A stretch of DNA of 64,000 bases from Cafeteria roenbergensis. Its lineage: Eukaryota; Sar; Bigyra; Bicosoecida; Cafeteriaceae. Made by a program: the position numbers and the translations under genes. Of this stretch, positions 9,714-21,702 are shown in pieces (the stretch's first letter is position 1; each line of letters begins with the position of its first letter). Below the pieces are notes generated by a model that saw only the letters and a program-made list of their open reading frames with translations, was not told the origin of the DNA and ran no database searches. The stretch lies in the NCBI GenBank assembly GCA_008330645.1, contig VLTN01000002.1, positions 186,001 to 250,000 of the forward strand. Direction: 5' to 3'.

Positions 9714-12700
9714 ATGGCCAAGGCGGCGCCGACCGTGGCCTTGTGCACCCGCGACGTCCTGGACCCAATTTCGGCACTTGAGAAGGTGTGCCCCCTTGGC
9801 CTCGCGAGCAACTGTGACCCCCGCCGCAGGGGGGCATCGCGCAAACACCCAGCGTTTGCGGAGACCTGCCTGCGGCAACGAGGGCCTGCTGACGAGCGAG
9901 CGCTTGGATGCGCCGCGGCCTGCAGCAATGCCAGCCGACCTTTGTTTTGTTTTTTTGCCTGCTGCTCATCGCAGGACTTGCTGGAGCATTACGAACGACT
10001 GGCCCCGCTCCTCTCTGCCCCGGCGTCTGTGGAACACAGTCGCGAGCTTGTGGCGCGGGCTGGCGGGCTGCGGCAAGCCTGCGCGGGCTGCCTTGTTGCG
10101 GTGCTGCTGACGCCGGCTCGCGCCCGGCCGCTGTTCGACCACGTCAAGGCGCTGGGCGCCCGCGGCCTTGGGGCGCTGTCGGAGCTTGTCAAGGAGTCCA
10201 CCATGGTCTTGTTTGAGACGTTTGCGGACCAGGTCCGCTCGCAGATGCTCTGGGTGTTCAACGAGCTCATCATCTCCGGGCCCCAGCAGCACGCGGCCGC
10301 CCAGAGCGCGATCACCGGCGTCTTAAGGTTCATCAGCAGTGAGCCAACAGCGACGTCCGCTTGTGCCCCCGGCCCCCTGCCGTCCTCCGCCCTGGGGGCG
10401 TGTCACCCCCACCCATTGCTCGCCCAGCGCCTGCCGCGTCGCTCGCCCAGCGCCTGCCGCGTCGCTCGCCCGGCTCCGAGCACTTCCCCTTGCCCCCTTG
10501 CCCCCTTGCCCCCGCCCCACCGCAGCCGGTGACACCTCCACGCGCAGCACCAACCTGGTCGCCCGCCTCCTCGGCCTCCTCAGCCACCAGCGGTCCTGGG
10601 TCGTCGCTCAGAGGTCGCTGCCCGCCCTGCTCCTTCACCGGCTCACGGTGCTCGCGGACGACCTCCGCATGCGGAACCCCAAGCTCTCGGCCCAGGCCGC
10701 CTCCCTCGCCGCGGCCGTCGTCGCCAGCGCCCCGGACTCCTCTGCCCGCGCGGGCAGGGAGGCGATCCTGCCGCTGCTCGTCGCGGAGCCGGGAGACGCA
10801 ACGGTGGAGCCCATTGTCGCAGCGCTCGTCGGCGCGGGCTCTACCGTTCTGACCGCCTCTGCCTCAAAGGCCGAGGCGGAGTCACCGACCGCCGCTTCCG
10901 CCGGCAGAGCCGCCAAATCGGGACTGCTGGCGCTCCTCCACGGCCGGTCGCAGCGCAAGTGCGTGCTCGCGTGCCTGCCGCCTCCGCTGGAGTCCGCGGT
11001 GGTATTCGTGCTGTCCAAGGTGCCGCGCGCCCAGTGCAGCGGGTACGCCGGCTGGATCGCCGACGACCTGCTCTCCGGCTGCGCCCGCCCTGGGGTGAGG
11101 CCGATCCCCACTGCGTCGCTCTCCACGGCAGCCGACGTCGCTCGCTTCTGTTGCGGCGTGTTTCACCCCAGCCCGCGCCTTGAGGCGGCGGGCGTGACCC
11201 CTCGGGCAGCTCTGCTGGCTGCGCTGGCCAACCGGCACCGCGCCGACGACGCCACCGTGGCTTCCCCCCGCGGCCGCCTCCTGCTCGCATGCGTTCTGGA
11301 CTGGACCCTGTTCAAGCCAGGCGACGCTGTGGCCGCCCTGCTGCCCGCCCTCCGCCTCGCCTCGTCCGGCGGCCTGGGCACCAGCACGCCGCGAGCCTTC
11401 GCGAGAGGGGCGCCCTCCTCGCAGGCGGCGGGGCGGCTGGAGGTGCTGTGGGCGCTGCACGCGGCATCGCTTCGCGTCAACGCCCTCCTCGCGCGATGCG
11501 GGGCCGAACCCCCCGCGGCTGGCCCGGACGCCCCGGAGCCGGCCTCGGGGCCCGACGGCGCCGCCGCCGGCCCCAGGCCGCGGCTGCTGGACCCAGTCAC
11601 CAAGCACGCCGTGTCGGCCGAGGCCGCCGTTGCACTCTCGCTCGCCACGCTCGACGCGTCTGGCGTGTGCCGCGGCCGCCGCCCCGCGACCGCGCTCGCC
11701 TGCCTGCTGCTGGGACCGGGGGAAGCCATCCCGCCGGCAGCTGCCGACGCCGTCGCGTGGCTTGATACCGCAGTCAGGCCCCTCCTGCCAGCCGCGGCGG
11801 AGGCAGTAGCCGCTGCCGCCGCCGCCGCCGCCGCCGCAGCTGCCGCAGCTGCCGCATCTGCCGCAGCAACAGCAACCACCCCAACTGCCCCCAACAATTC
11901 TCCCCGCCTCGGCGCGTCGCCTAGCCCCGCTGAGGGCGACCAGCCCCCGCGCCTCGCCCAGCAGCCGCCTTCCCGAAAGCGACCCCGCTCCGACTCGGGC
12001 GCGGACGGCAGCTCTGCCGAGCATGCCCCAGACTCTGCCGCGGCACCCGGCCCTGCCGCTGGCAAGGACCCGCCAGGGCCTCGCGACCCCCCCAGAGGAC
12101 CCTCGGACGGCCCGGCTGCCAAGCAGCCGCGGTCGGTCGGGCCCGCCCATAGCTCTGCCGACTTGGCCGCCGCGGCCGCGGCACTGCAGCCCCAGCTGGA
12201 CCAGCTACGCGCCGCCGCGGCGTCCCTGGCAGCGGCTCGGCACGCCGCCCGTGCCTCTTCCGCCTCGGCCGGTGCCGCCAAGCGCGGCGGCGGCGGGTTG
12301 GCAGCTGCCGCGGAGATTGCTGCAGCCGCCGCCGCCGTGGCCGCCGTGCTCGATGGGGCCGTGCCCCCTGGGGCCCCCGACGACGGCGCCGTCGGTCCGC
12401 TTGCCGTGGCCGCGGCCGGCCGCCTCCTCGCCCCCTGCCTCGTGGATGACGTCATCCACTGGGCGGGCGAGAGCGGCTCGCCGGCCGCGGTTTGCGGCGC
12501 ACTGGCGGAGGCCGTGTGCCGGGCCGCTGCGCGGGTCGACTCGGGGCACTGGGTGCGCTGGGCGGCAGGGGACGCGTCGGCAGCTCTGCCGGCTGGAGCG
12601 ACCCTGGCAGCGGTGCTCGTGGCCGCCGCCGACGGGGCGCTGTCCTCCGACGACCAGAGCGGCGAGCGCGCCGCCACCGCTGCAGCCTCTGCCGCCGACG

Positions 12701-13467
12701 CGGAGGCCACTGTCCCCGGCGCGCTGTCGCTCGCGCTGCTCCAGAGGGCTGCGGCGGGCGACGCCGCTGCGCTCCCGTGCCTCCTGGCTTCTGGCGCGGC
12801 CGTGCGCTGGCTCAGGAGCGACGACTGCCCAGCGGCCGGCAGCGCCCGCCCACCGGCTCTGCCCGCGGTTTCGCCGGAAGAGGCAGAAGGCGGGCTGCAG
12901 CGCTCGTTTGCCTCGGCGGTGGGGCGGGCGGGGGCCGCGGCGGCCACGGCGGACGCCGCTTCGCTGCTCTCAGGGTCGGCGTCTGCGCGGCAGCCCGGGA
13001 AGTGCGCCCCGCTGGCCTGGTGCCTGCCGGGGTGGGTGGTGGCGGCCGTGGCGAGCTCTGGTTCCGGCGGTGGCTCGGCTTTGCTCGACGCTGCGGGGCT
13101 GCGCTGTGACGGCAGAGTGTCGAGCAGGCTGCCTCCCTGCGCAGCCGCCGGAGGGGCGTGGCTGGCGGGGGCTGCGACGCAGCCCGGCGTCGCTGCTGCG
13201 TGGGAGGGCGCGCTTGGGCACGTGGCCCCAGCGGACGCGAGCACGGTTCGCCAGCGCCTCGCCTTCTGGCTGGCGGCTGGCAGCGACGCCGAGGCGTTTG
13301 CGGCAGGGCTGGCTGGCGACGGGGCTGGCCCGGCGTGGGCGGCTCGGGGCTGGGCAGAGCTGGTGGCGGCTGTGGCCGGGCCGGCTCCGGACAGCCTCCC
13401 CGCGATGCGCAAGGCTGTGCATGGCATCGCGCTTCCGCCCTGGGCCCGCGTGGCCGAGGTTCGCTAG
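9714..13467 (+). CDS. INTS3: Integrator complex subunit 3
   Basis: Three exons: 9714-9785, 9975-10338 and 10526-13467, giving 1125 residues. Donors are GTGTGC and GTGAGC; acceptors ATCGCAG and CACCGCAG. The N-terminal helical region matches INTS3: LVKESTMVLFETF, then QMLWVFNELI, then TRSTNLVARLLGLLSHQRSWV. Further along come GLLALLHGRSQRKCVLACLP, YAGWIADDLL, a CCGVFHPS segment and a LDWTLFKPGD segment, in the same order as human INTS3. The C-terminal half is Ala/Pro-rich with a polyalanine run near residue 560 and an acidic, Ser-rich linker. INTS3 belongs to Integrator, which cleaves and terminates RNA polymerase II transcripts, and to the SOSS single-strand DNA complex. Intron 2 contains a short tandem repeat near 10419-10470. 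The stop is TAG. Confidence 0.82.
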
Positions 13468-13707
13468 CGCCGCTCTGGGTGTGCTCGCACTTTAAAAAAT
13501 GGTGGCCTGCGTCTCGCTGTTGGGTGAACGTTTTCAAGCGTGGCGGCAAGCGAACCACGCCAAAGCTGTGGACCGAAGCTGCCTCTGCCGCCGGAACCAC
13601 GTCATTCGTTGCTTGCGGCCCAGTGCACACCGCCCGACAGCGCGAACACCCCAAGCTGCGCAGGCGCCGCTGGGCTGGTCGACCGCGGTGCGGGCGAAAA
13701 GGGTGCC

Positions 13708-16270
13708 ATGGACAGCGTGCTGGGCGAGTCGCCGACAAGAGTTGCATTCTCATCGCCGTTGCCGACGTTCGGCCTGGCAAGCAGCGCCCTGTCGCAGTCC
13801 GACCTGGCCGGCGAGTCCCCTTCGCGCTACGACGGAGCTATTCTGCGACGCGCACAGGCCAGGCTGCGCTTGTCCCGGTTTGCGGAAGGCGACTCGGGAG
13901 CAACGGGCGACAGCCCCGCCTCGCGCTCCCTTGCGGGCTCGGGCCTGGACCGGGCCCTGAACAGCATCGACGCCGCCTTCGCTGAGTACGGGCCCGAGAA
14001 ACGCAGAGGGGCGAGCAGGCCTGCGAATCCCGCAGCCGGGCGGGCAAGCGCGGTTGCGTTGCCGAGAAGGCCATCCCGCCGCGGCTCCGCCCGCCACTCG
14101 GCCGACATCGTCCCCGAGGCAGCCGGAAACGCGTCGCCGGCTCTCCCCTCGCCGCCACTGCCGCCAACACACGCCAAGCCTGCGGCAGTCGTGGCAGCGC
14201 AGGGTGCGCCGCCTGTGCGCCGGGTGCGAGTGGTGAAGCGCCCAGGCGCAACTGCGGCGCCTGCGGCTGCCCTTGCCGCCCCAGCCCCCGCACAGGCACC
14301 GCAGCCTGTTCGGCGGGTGGCAGCGGTTGCATCCGAGTCCCCACACCCGCAGGGTGCGCCAGGAGCGGCAGGGCGGCCGGCCGGCCCAGCGCTTGGCACC
14401 GTCGGTCCGGCCAGGCCGTTCCCGCGCACCGCTCGTGCCCTGCGCTCAGGGGTGGGGCAGTTGCACGACGCGGCGGACGACCTGCGCGAGGCTGTGAAGT
14501 CAGAGCTTCGGCTCACCATGAAGGCCTTTGCCGGGGGCGTGCGCGCCCTCCTCGGCTCCGCAGCCCGCGCGGAGGCCGAGGCGGAAGGCGCCGCAGAGGC
14601 TCTGAGGCGCGCGAACGAGCGAGCAGACGCGGCGGAGAGGAGAGCGTCCCAGCTGGAGGCGGAGCTTCTGAGCGCCGAGGCCCGTGCGAAGGAGGCGCAC
14701 GTGGAGGCCGCCCGCATGGCCGCCGAGCGGGACGAGGCCGCTGCCGCCACGAGGAAGCGTGAGCTGCGACCGCTGGCGCCGCCGGTGGACGGGGCCCCGA
14801 CCCCGCTGCTGTTCCCCACCGTCCCGCCGTTGCCCCGCCGCGCATTTGCTCCATCCTCGCCCCTCCGCTGCGCCACCGCCCCGCCGTTGCCCCGCCGCCC
14901 CGCTGTCACCCTGCGCAGTTCGGCACGCGCTTCACGAGGCACGCGGCACAGTGAGGGTGCTCTGCCGGGTGCGCCCATCGCTGCCGACCGAGGGGGGTTG
15001 CTCGGTCGGCGGCGCCGGCGCAGCGGTGCGCTGCCTGGGCGAGGTCGACGACGTCGACGGCGGCGAGGCCGTCATGTTCGTGGCCCCGGCAGGGGCCCCT
15101 CGCGGTCCCCTGCGGTCGTACGACGACGTGCTGGGCGGGATGCGGTGCGCTGCGGCGAGCGCCGACAGGGGGGTGGTGGAGACGGCGGAAGGTGACCAAG
15201 GCCGGGTCGTCCGGTTCGACCGGGTGCTCGGCCCGGCGTCGGAGCAGCAAGACGTCTTTGCGGAGCTGGCACCGCTGGTGGAGGGCGTGATGCGGGGCAG
15301 GAGCGCGTGCCTCGTGGCCTTCGGGCCGTCGGGGAGCGGCAAGACTCACACGCTCTATGGGCCACCGGCGCCGGCAGCGGGCTGCGGCCGCCGCGGTGGC
15401 CGAGGGGACGAAACTGCGGCTGCCCAGGCTGCGGCAGGGGGAGGGGTCGGCGCGACAGGCGGCCTGTGGTCGGCGGCGGGGGTGGTGCCTCGCGCGGCAG
15501 CTGTGCTCGCGGCGGCAGCTGCCGGGACAGACGCTGGCGGTCGCTCACGGCAGCGGCTCACGGTGGCGGCGCTGTCGATTTCCGCCGTGGAGGTGTACAA
15601 CGAGGAGGTGCGCGACCTGATTCACGAGCACGACCCCAGCAGCATGGAGCCGGACGGCCCGAGGCCGATCAGGGGCGGCATCGACGGGGCTGTCTGGCTG
15701 CGGGTGGGGTCCGCCGCTGACGCCTCGGCGGCCATCGAGACGGCGTTGCGGCGACGGTCGTCCAGGGGCACGGAGATCAACGAGACGTCGAGCCGCAGCC
15801 ACATGATCGTGAGGCTGCGGGCCTCGCTCGAGGCCCCCTGGCGGCGCAAGGCGGCGGGGGCGGGCGGCCAGCGGGGCAAGGCGCCCGCTGCAGCGAGCAG
15901 TGGCGGCGGCGCCGGCGGCGGCAGCGCGTCGTCCGGGCGCGCGGAAGCCACTCTTGCCATCGCAGACTTGGCTGGCAGCGAGCGGGCGAGGGCAAGCGGC
16001 ACCGTGCGGGCGGGCAAGGCGGCCGCGCTGGCGGAGACGGGAGCCGTCAACAAGAGCCTATCGGCGCTGAGCAACGTGATGATGGCGCTTGCGGCGCAGG
16101 ACAAGTTCGTTCCTTTCCGCGACAGCGCGCTCACGCGGTGCCTGCAGCCGTACCTGTCGGGCCGGAGCAGGACCGTGCTGCTCGTGGCCGTCAGCCCCGG
16201 GGCCAAGCACGCCGGGCTGACGCTTCGAGCCCTGGAGTTCGGGGCGCGAGTGAGCATGGTGCGTGGCTGA
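13708..16270 (+). CDS. Kinesin-14-type motor, C-terminal motor domain
   Basis: Exon 1 (13708-14758) encodes a disordered, Ser/Pro/Ala-rich N-terminus and, from about residue 270, a charged coiled coil (EGAAEALRRANERADAAERR). Exon 2 (14919-16270) begins with the neck LRHALHEARG and goes straight into VRVLCRVRP, the kinesin-14 arrangement of stalk then motor. The phase-1 junction is AAG C|TT; the intron is 160 bases with repeated CCGTTGCCCC units. Motor motifs: P-loop GPSGSGKTHT (about residue 488), EVYNEEVRDL, switch I NETSSRSH, switch II LADLAGSE, INKSL-type VNKSLSALSNV, and C-terminal LRALEFGARV. The total is 800 residues. Kinesin-14s are minus-end-directed and act in spindles or short-range transport. 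There is no tail beyond the motor. The stop is TGA. Confidence 0.9.
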
Positions 16271-16602
16271 GGGAACGCAAGGGTGCTGAAGCAGCGCGGG
16301 GATGGGGCGGGTAGCGGCTTTCCTCGCGATTTGGATAGCACCAATTCAAGCACATGCCCATAGTAACAAAATAACACGACTTGATTCGCAACAAAAACGA
16401 CGCGCTTTGTGCGCGCTGCCGAGCAAAAACAAACATGGGAACTACGGCTTGTGACGCCGGCCTGCGCGGCGCCCTCGCCGCCGCGGGTGACGGCCTCCGG
16501 CGTGCGGGAGCGAGGCAGCAGCGCCGGGCGGCGCTTGGCACTGCGGAGGTGGAGCGGGCACACGCGGGGTCGCCACCATGCCGGGTCAAGCAGGCAGGGA
16601 GT
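16271..16602. other. Convergent 3' region with lower GC
   Basis: 332 bases lie between the stop codons of two converging genes. Positions about 16318-16440 are clearly AT-richer than the flanks (for example CATAGTAACAAAATAACAC) and probably hold the 3' UTRs and polyadenylation sites of both genes. I see no tRNA or conserved RNA fold. Confidence 0.5.
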
Positions 16603-19600
16603 TCATGCCCAGCCGGCAATTGCGAGCGCAATTGCAGCCACGAGAAGCAGGGCCAGCGCCGCGACCGCGAAGCCGCGCCGCTTCGCAGACGCGCGACTTG
16701 CGCCGAGATCGGAGCGTAGCTGCTCCAGCTCAAGGCTGTCGGCTGGCGCTCCGACGGGAACGGCAAGTGCAAAGGCGGGCGCAGCCGTCTCGCTCACTTG
16801 AGGCGGCTGGCTTGCAGCAGCTGGAACGGCCAGTGCTTGCTGCTCAGCGGCGAAGGGCACGCGGGCCTGAAAGGGCGGCTCGGTGTCCTCGTCGTCAGAG
16901 CCCGGGCCCGGGTGCGAGCTCGCGCCCTCGAGGGTGCTGGCGTAGCCCCCCGGGAGAGGTGCGCCCGGCGACGCAGGCGCCGATGATCCGGGCGCTCCTC
17001 CCGCTGCGAACTCAGTCTGCGATCCGACATCAGCGCGCCCCTCGGCTTCGTCGTCAGAGTCGGGAGCGGCGGCGGCCGCCGAGCGCTCTGGCTCGGGCAG
17101 CTCGGCCAGGGACGCCGCGAGGGACGCGGAGCCCTCGCTCCTCGACCGGTGGCCACGACGGTCGTGGCGCGACGCGAGCCGCTCGAGGTCGGACGCGCGC
17201 GCCTCCGATGCGACGAGCAGGTTGAACATCGCGCAGCGACCGTTCTCCTGCACGTCTTCAGAGGCCGGAAACCGGGTCATGGCCTCGTCCACGCGCACCA
17301 CTCCGGAGTAGCGAGCCGAGACAGCAGCCACTCCCACCCGCTCAGGAACGGCAGTGACGCACGCCGCGTTTCGGATGCAAAGAAGACACAGGTTTGTCAG
17401 CTCTTCGTCGTCGGCGTACTGGTCCCGGGACACGAGGCTGATGCAGCGGGTGACCAGGTCAGCTGCGTGAATCGACTCCGGGAGCTCGCGCGCCTTGGCT
17501 GCAGAGGAGGGGAGCAGGAACACGAACGGGTGGGAACGACGGAGTGGGGGATTGACGGCCGAACTGGCTGGGCAAGGCCTGGCAGTCGCCACGCAGCCGA
17601 TCGAGCACCAGGATGCACCCAGCCAGAGCGCCGCAGCATCGGGGCGAGCTCACCTGAGGCCAGAATCGTCGAAACCAGGTGGAGCACTTGAACCACTCGG
17701 TGGCGATCCCTGCGTGCCTCGTAGAGCACCACATCCGCCGAGTGAAGGATGCCAGCTCGCGCGAGCGCCTCGGATCCCTCTGCACGGCGAGCAGAAGCAA
17801 CGAGAGCAGGGACGGGAGGCGGTGGTGGCAGGGGCGGCTCGCAGCGAAGAAGGCGAACGAGCACGAGAGCAAAACTTGTTCGAGGATGTATTCACTCGGC
17901 GCCCGCATGGGATATCCGGGGCCGGCAAACTTTTACCACGAGGTTCCTATTGGTGGGCTATATCGCAACGACTATGGAGCAGGGTCGAAATTCGATCCAT
18001 GAATCGCTTTATCAGTCACCGGCAATTGGGCAAGTGGCGCGAGGGGGGAAGGCGGCCCTCGGCGGCAAACTCACCGTCACTGTCCCCTCCTACTTCCGTG
18101 AGGGAAAGCGCCAGGCTGAGGGCCGCGTCCAGCAGGGCGGAGTTCTCCCGGTGGTGGAGCGATGCCGACACCGCGAGCGCTGCCAGTGCAGGCAAGTCCA
18201 GCTCCCCGGCGTCCGAGTCAGGCTCGCACACGGCAGGGAAGCGCAAGAGGTTGATGCAGAGGTTGAGGGCATCCTCCGTGACTTGCGTGCCTTCCGGCAG
18301 CTGCGAGTGGGCGTAGGCCGCCCACTCCAGCGAGCGAAGGCGCGCCATCCTCACCGCGCAAGCCTCCGACGCGATGCACGACACGTTCCTGATGGCGCTC
18401 ATGGCCAGACCGAGGCAGTGGTCGCGGTCCGACCAGGCAGAGGCGAACTCAATCACCGCTCGGGTGAAAGCGTGCACGTCAAGCACCTGGCTGGCCGAGT
18501 CCGCCTCGTAGGCCCTGGCGGCCACAATGCCGAGGCACTGCACTGCGCGGAGCTGCACCCGCCAGTCGCCTTCCTCGGGGGTGTCGTCCAGCGCCAGGGC
18601 CTCCACTCCTGCAACGCGCTCCCAGGAGTAGCTGCTTTGCGTCGCGGGCACCGAAAAGCGCCGCGGGGGCGCCGCGGCAGCCGCATCGGCCAGGGAGGGC
18701 TGCGACGCGGCGAGGTCCTCCTCGGTGGGCATGGCAACTGCAGCAGCGAATGCCGCGCTGCGGCGGAGGACGGCAAGGGCAAAGCGCTGGGAGAGGGCGC
18801 AGCACTCGTCCAGGCACGGCAGCACCCACACGACGATCGAGTCCTCCAAGTCGTCGTCCGAGGCGCCGGCCGAAGCTGACAGCGAGGACCCGGAGGAGTC
18901 GCGCCGGGAAAGGCGCGATGCAGGGAGAGCACGGCCGGATGTTCCGCTCGCGACCCGAAGCGGTCCAGAGCCGACACGGTCGCTTGGAGCAGCCCAGGCG
19001 CCTGCGCCCGAGGCCGATGCGGCCAGCTCTCCCAAGCCAAGGCCAAACGTCGAGGCAACGAAACGCCGCTCCCGGCGACACTCGCGTTTCAGCTCGGCTG
19101 CTGACTCGTGACCAGCGAGCTCCACGGCCCCCAACATCAACCGCAAGGGCGGGTTCGAGGCCACGCCCCCGTCCGATTCGCTGGTTGGAGAGGGGGGGGA
19201 GTCGTACGCCTCGCCGTCGTCCGACGAGCTGGCGCGCGGCCGGGCCGTCGCGAAAAGACCCCCGGCCCCTGACGAGGCAGCACCGGTAGCCACACGTATG
19301 CTCCGCGAGGCTGAAGAGAGCGGGGCGTCCCCGGCCTCCCTCTGCCCCGACGAGCCGGCCGAGCCCGATGGGCTCACAGGGGACGGGGGGCTAGAGTCCC
19401 GCCGTGCGAGCGCCCCCCAGACGTGCTCGCCGTCGCGGGCGAAGCTCGAGGACGCCGAAGTCGCCGGCGCAAGGACTCGCCAGCCGGGCGGGGCCAGGTT
19501 TGCCGACGCCGTGCGCGACGCAGCCACGATCGCTCGCATCGACGCCGAGTGCCGCTGGACGAAGCGACGGCCAGAGGCCTCGGTACCTGCGCCGCTGCCG

Positions 19601-21702
19601 GTGGGTGACAGCGGGTCGCCGAACGGCGGCGCGGCACCACCAGGCGGCAGCGGCCTCCGGGAGTCGCCCGCGCGCCCGACGGAGTCCAGCGTCATTGGCG
19701 GCTGCGGAATGTCCATGGGCGGGTGTTCCCCTTTGGACGGTTTGGTGGAGCGCTGCCGGGAAGGGGACTCCAAGCCATCGGTGATTCCCGCGTGTCGCCA
19801 TGAGGCACCGAGAGGCGAGCCGCCGTCAAGTGCGCTGGTTGAGCTGGAGCGGTGGCGGCCGGGAGACATGTCGACAGAGGCGTCCCGCTCGGCCCGCAGA
19901 GCTGACGAGGGCTGGGCCAGGGAGGGAGACACCGGCGCATCCTCGCCGTCGTCTCCCATCAGCGGCGGAGGGAGCCGGCGGAAGCGCTGGCTCGTCCGCA
20001 TGACTGCAACAGCCATGGGCTCGACGCCCACGACGCGGGCCATTTCGCGCTCGCCAAAGACGTTGCAGAACACCACTGAGACAGCGTTCGAGAGGGCCGT
20101 GCTGGCTGACGTCTCCGTGTCGCAAGACGACACCCTGCTCTGCCTGGCGGGGCGGACAACAATGCCCGAGGAGGGAACATGAATCAGCCGCGGGACCCGC
20201 TGCTTCGGGAAGAGGGCCGGCGATGCCAGCGCAGCCAGAGCCGCTGCGGGAGAGGGCCGTTGCGAAGGGTCGCCTGCAACGAGGGCGCGGAGAAGCTGCC
20301 GGAAGACTTGCGGGTACATGGGGCAGGCATTGACGACATCGGCCCCGTCGTCCGAGTAGCGGACGCCGAACCCGCCTGGGCCGGCCTCCACGCCGTCGCC
20401 CTGCTCGGGGTAGCGGGGGAACGGGGACCACCCGACGGCAGCCTCGAGCAGGCACACGCCCGCTGCCCACACGCCTTGACCTGCCAGCGGAAGGACGCAA
20501 ACTGGAGCAGGCGGAGGCAGGTCGTCGTCGGGGTCCGGAGAAGCGTCAATGTCTACGTCTTCGGCCGCGGTTTCATCGCCCCATCCGTCCTCGTCGCCTG
20601 CATCGGTGGCCTCGGCAGCGTCTGAATCGCTGGGCATTTCATCGTGCTCCAACACTTGCTCAGCCTCCTGCGCCACGGCTTCGTCTTCCGCATCGCCTTG
20701 GGCATCGTCTTCTGCGTCTTCCACATTTGCGCCGTCGTCGTCATTGTTGTCGTCGTCGACGTCTGCCTCCTCCGCAGCTTGAGCTGCTGCAGCCGCCCTG
20801 GCTTCTCCTTCTTCGTGCGCATGCAGCACCTCGGGTGCCAGCACAAGGCGGTTCAGAAGAAGCTCCGAAGGGTCAACCAGTGGCAAGTCGAGGCTGTCGT
20901 CTGGCGTCCGCCTCGCAATGCCGAAGTCGCACAGCACGGCTCGACCGTCGCGCGCCATGAGCACATTGTCCGCCTTGCAGTCCAAGTGCACAATGCAGTT
21001 TTCGTTCAGAAACGCAACTGCGGCAAGGAGGTCCGTCGCGAGGCGGTGGAGCAGCGGGTACGGCAGAGGCAAAGGCATCTTTGCCGACCACGCGTGGAGG
21101 CTGATGGGGTGTGCGTCGAGCAGATAGAATTGCGTGCGTGGCAAGGCACCGTCGTGCTCTTCCAGCCACGCGTCGTAGTGCTGCCGCATGTCCGAGGGCA
21201 GGTGCTCAGCCACCGACTCCGGGATGTCGCCAATGAACTCGGCGTGCAGCTTGATCACGCCCGGGTGACCTGGATCCGGGAGCGAGCAAAGAATCTGCCG
21301 TTCCGAGTCGAGCATGTCTTGGGCGTCTTCCACCCAGAAGTGAGACACAACCTGAGAGAGGCGAACGCGGGGCGGCGAAGATCACTGGCGATGTCAAATT
21401 GTTTCCCTGGCCAGGCGGCGCCTCAGGCAGTGGCCGCACATTGGGCCTTGAGAATCGGAGCTTGGGCCAGCGGCGCCCTCGGGGGCGCTGCTGCGCTCGG
21501 TGGCGGCCCGCGGAGTCGGTGCGCAGTGCATCGCGCACGCAGCCAGAGCACTCACCTTGAGCGCAAGGCGGACCTCATCGCGCCGCACGTCGAGGACCGC
21601 GCTGTTGGATCCGGAGCCCAAGCACCCCACGATGCTCAGGGACTCAAGGATTTCCTCCGGAGAGGGGTCGGTACCGGCGGCAGCGTGCTCGGCCAGCGCC
21701 AT
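16603..21702 (-). CDS. Protein kinase with helical repeats and C-terminal membrane anchor
   Basis: Four exons: 21702-21556, 21351-18075, 17779-17654 and 17498-16603, total 1481 residues. All junctions keep frame with GTGAG donors. The kinase domain shows GCLGSGSNSAV (glycine loop), ALKV (ATP-binding Lys, residue about 48), HLDCKADNVLM (catalytic loop, HLD for HRD, about 174), CDFGIA (about 191) and LAPEVL. A long acidic insert (about residues 230-330) splits APE from the lobe-closing GVWAAGVCLLE and DPSQRPSP. A Ser/Pro-rich linker is followed by ARM/HEAT-like helices (about 820-1300). The last 20 residues (VAALALLLVAAIALAIAGWA) form a tail anchor after a basic AKRRGF. The block before the catalytic loop resembles PINK1, but PINK1 has its membrane segment at the N-terminus. 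Substrate unknown. An outer-mitochondrial or ER surface location is inferred. Confidence 0.8.
17780..18074 (-). other. Intron 2 of the kinase gene, atypical composition
   Basis: This 295-base intron is AT-richer than any other intron here, with plus-strand stretches such as GGGCTATATCGCAACGAC and GGTCGAAATTCGATCC. It could shelter an intronic small RNA, but I could not find C/D or H/ACA boxes with confidence. Confidence 0.4.

Noticed and set aside
11163-13427. Very long minus-strand open frame opposite INTS3
   Set aside because: It is Ala/Ser/Pro-rich without motifs, and the plus strand carries family motifs and splice signals. High GC keeps antisense frames open by chance.
17978-17999. T-loop-like GGTCGAAATTCGATCC in the kinase intron
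   Set aside because: The loop length is wrong for a tRNA, and no cloverleaf can be drawn around it.
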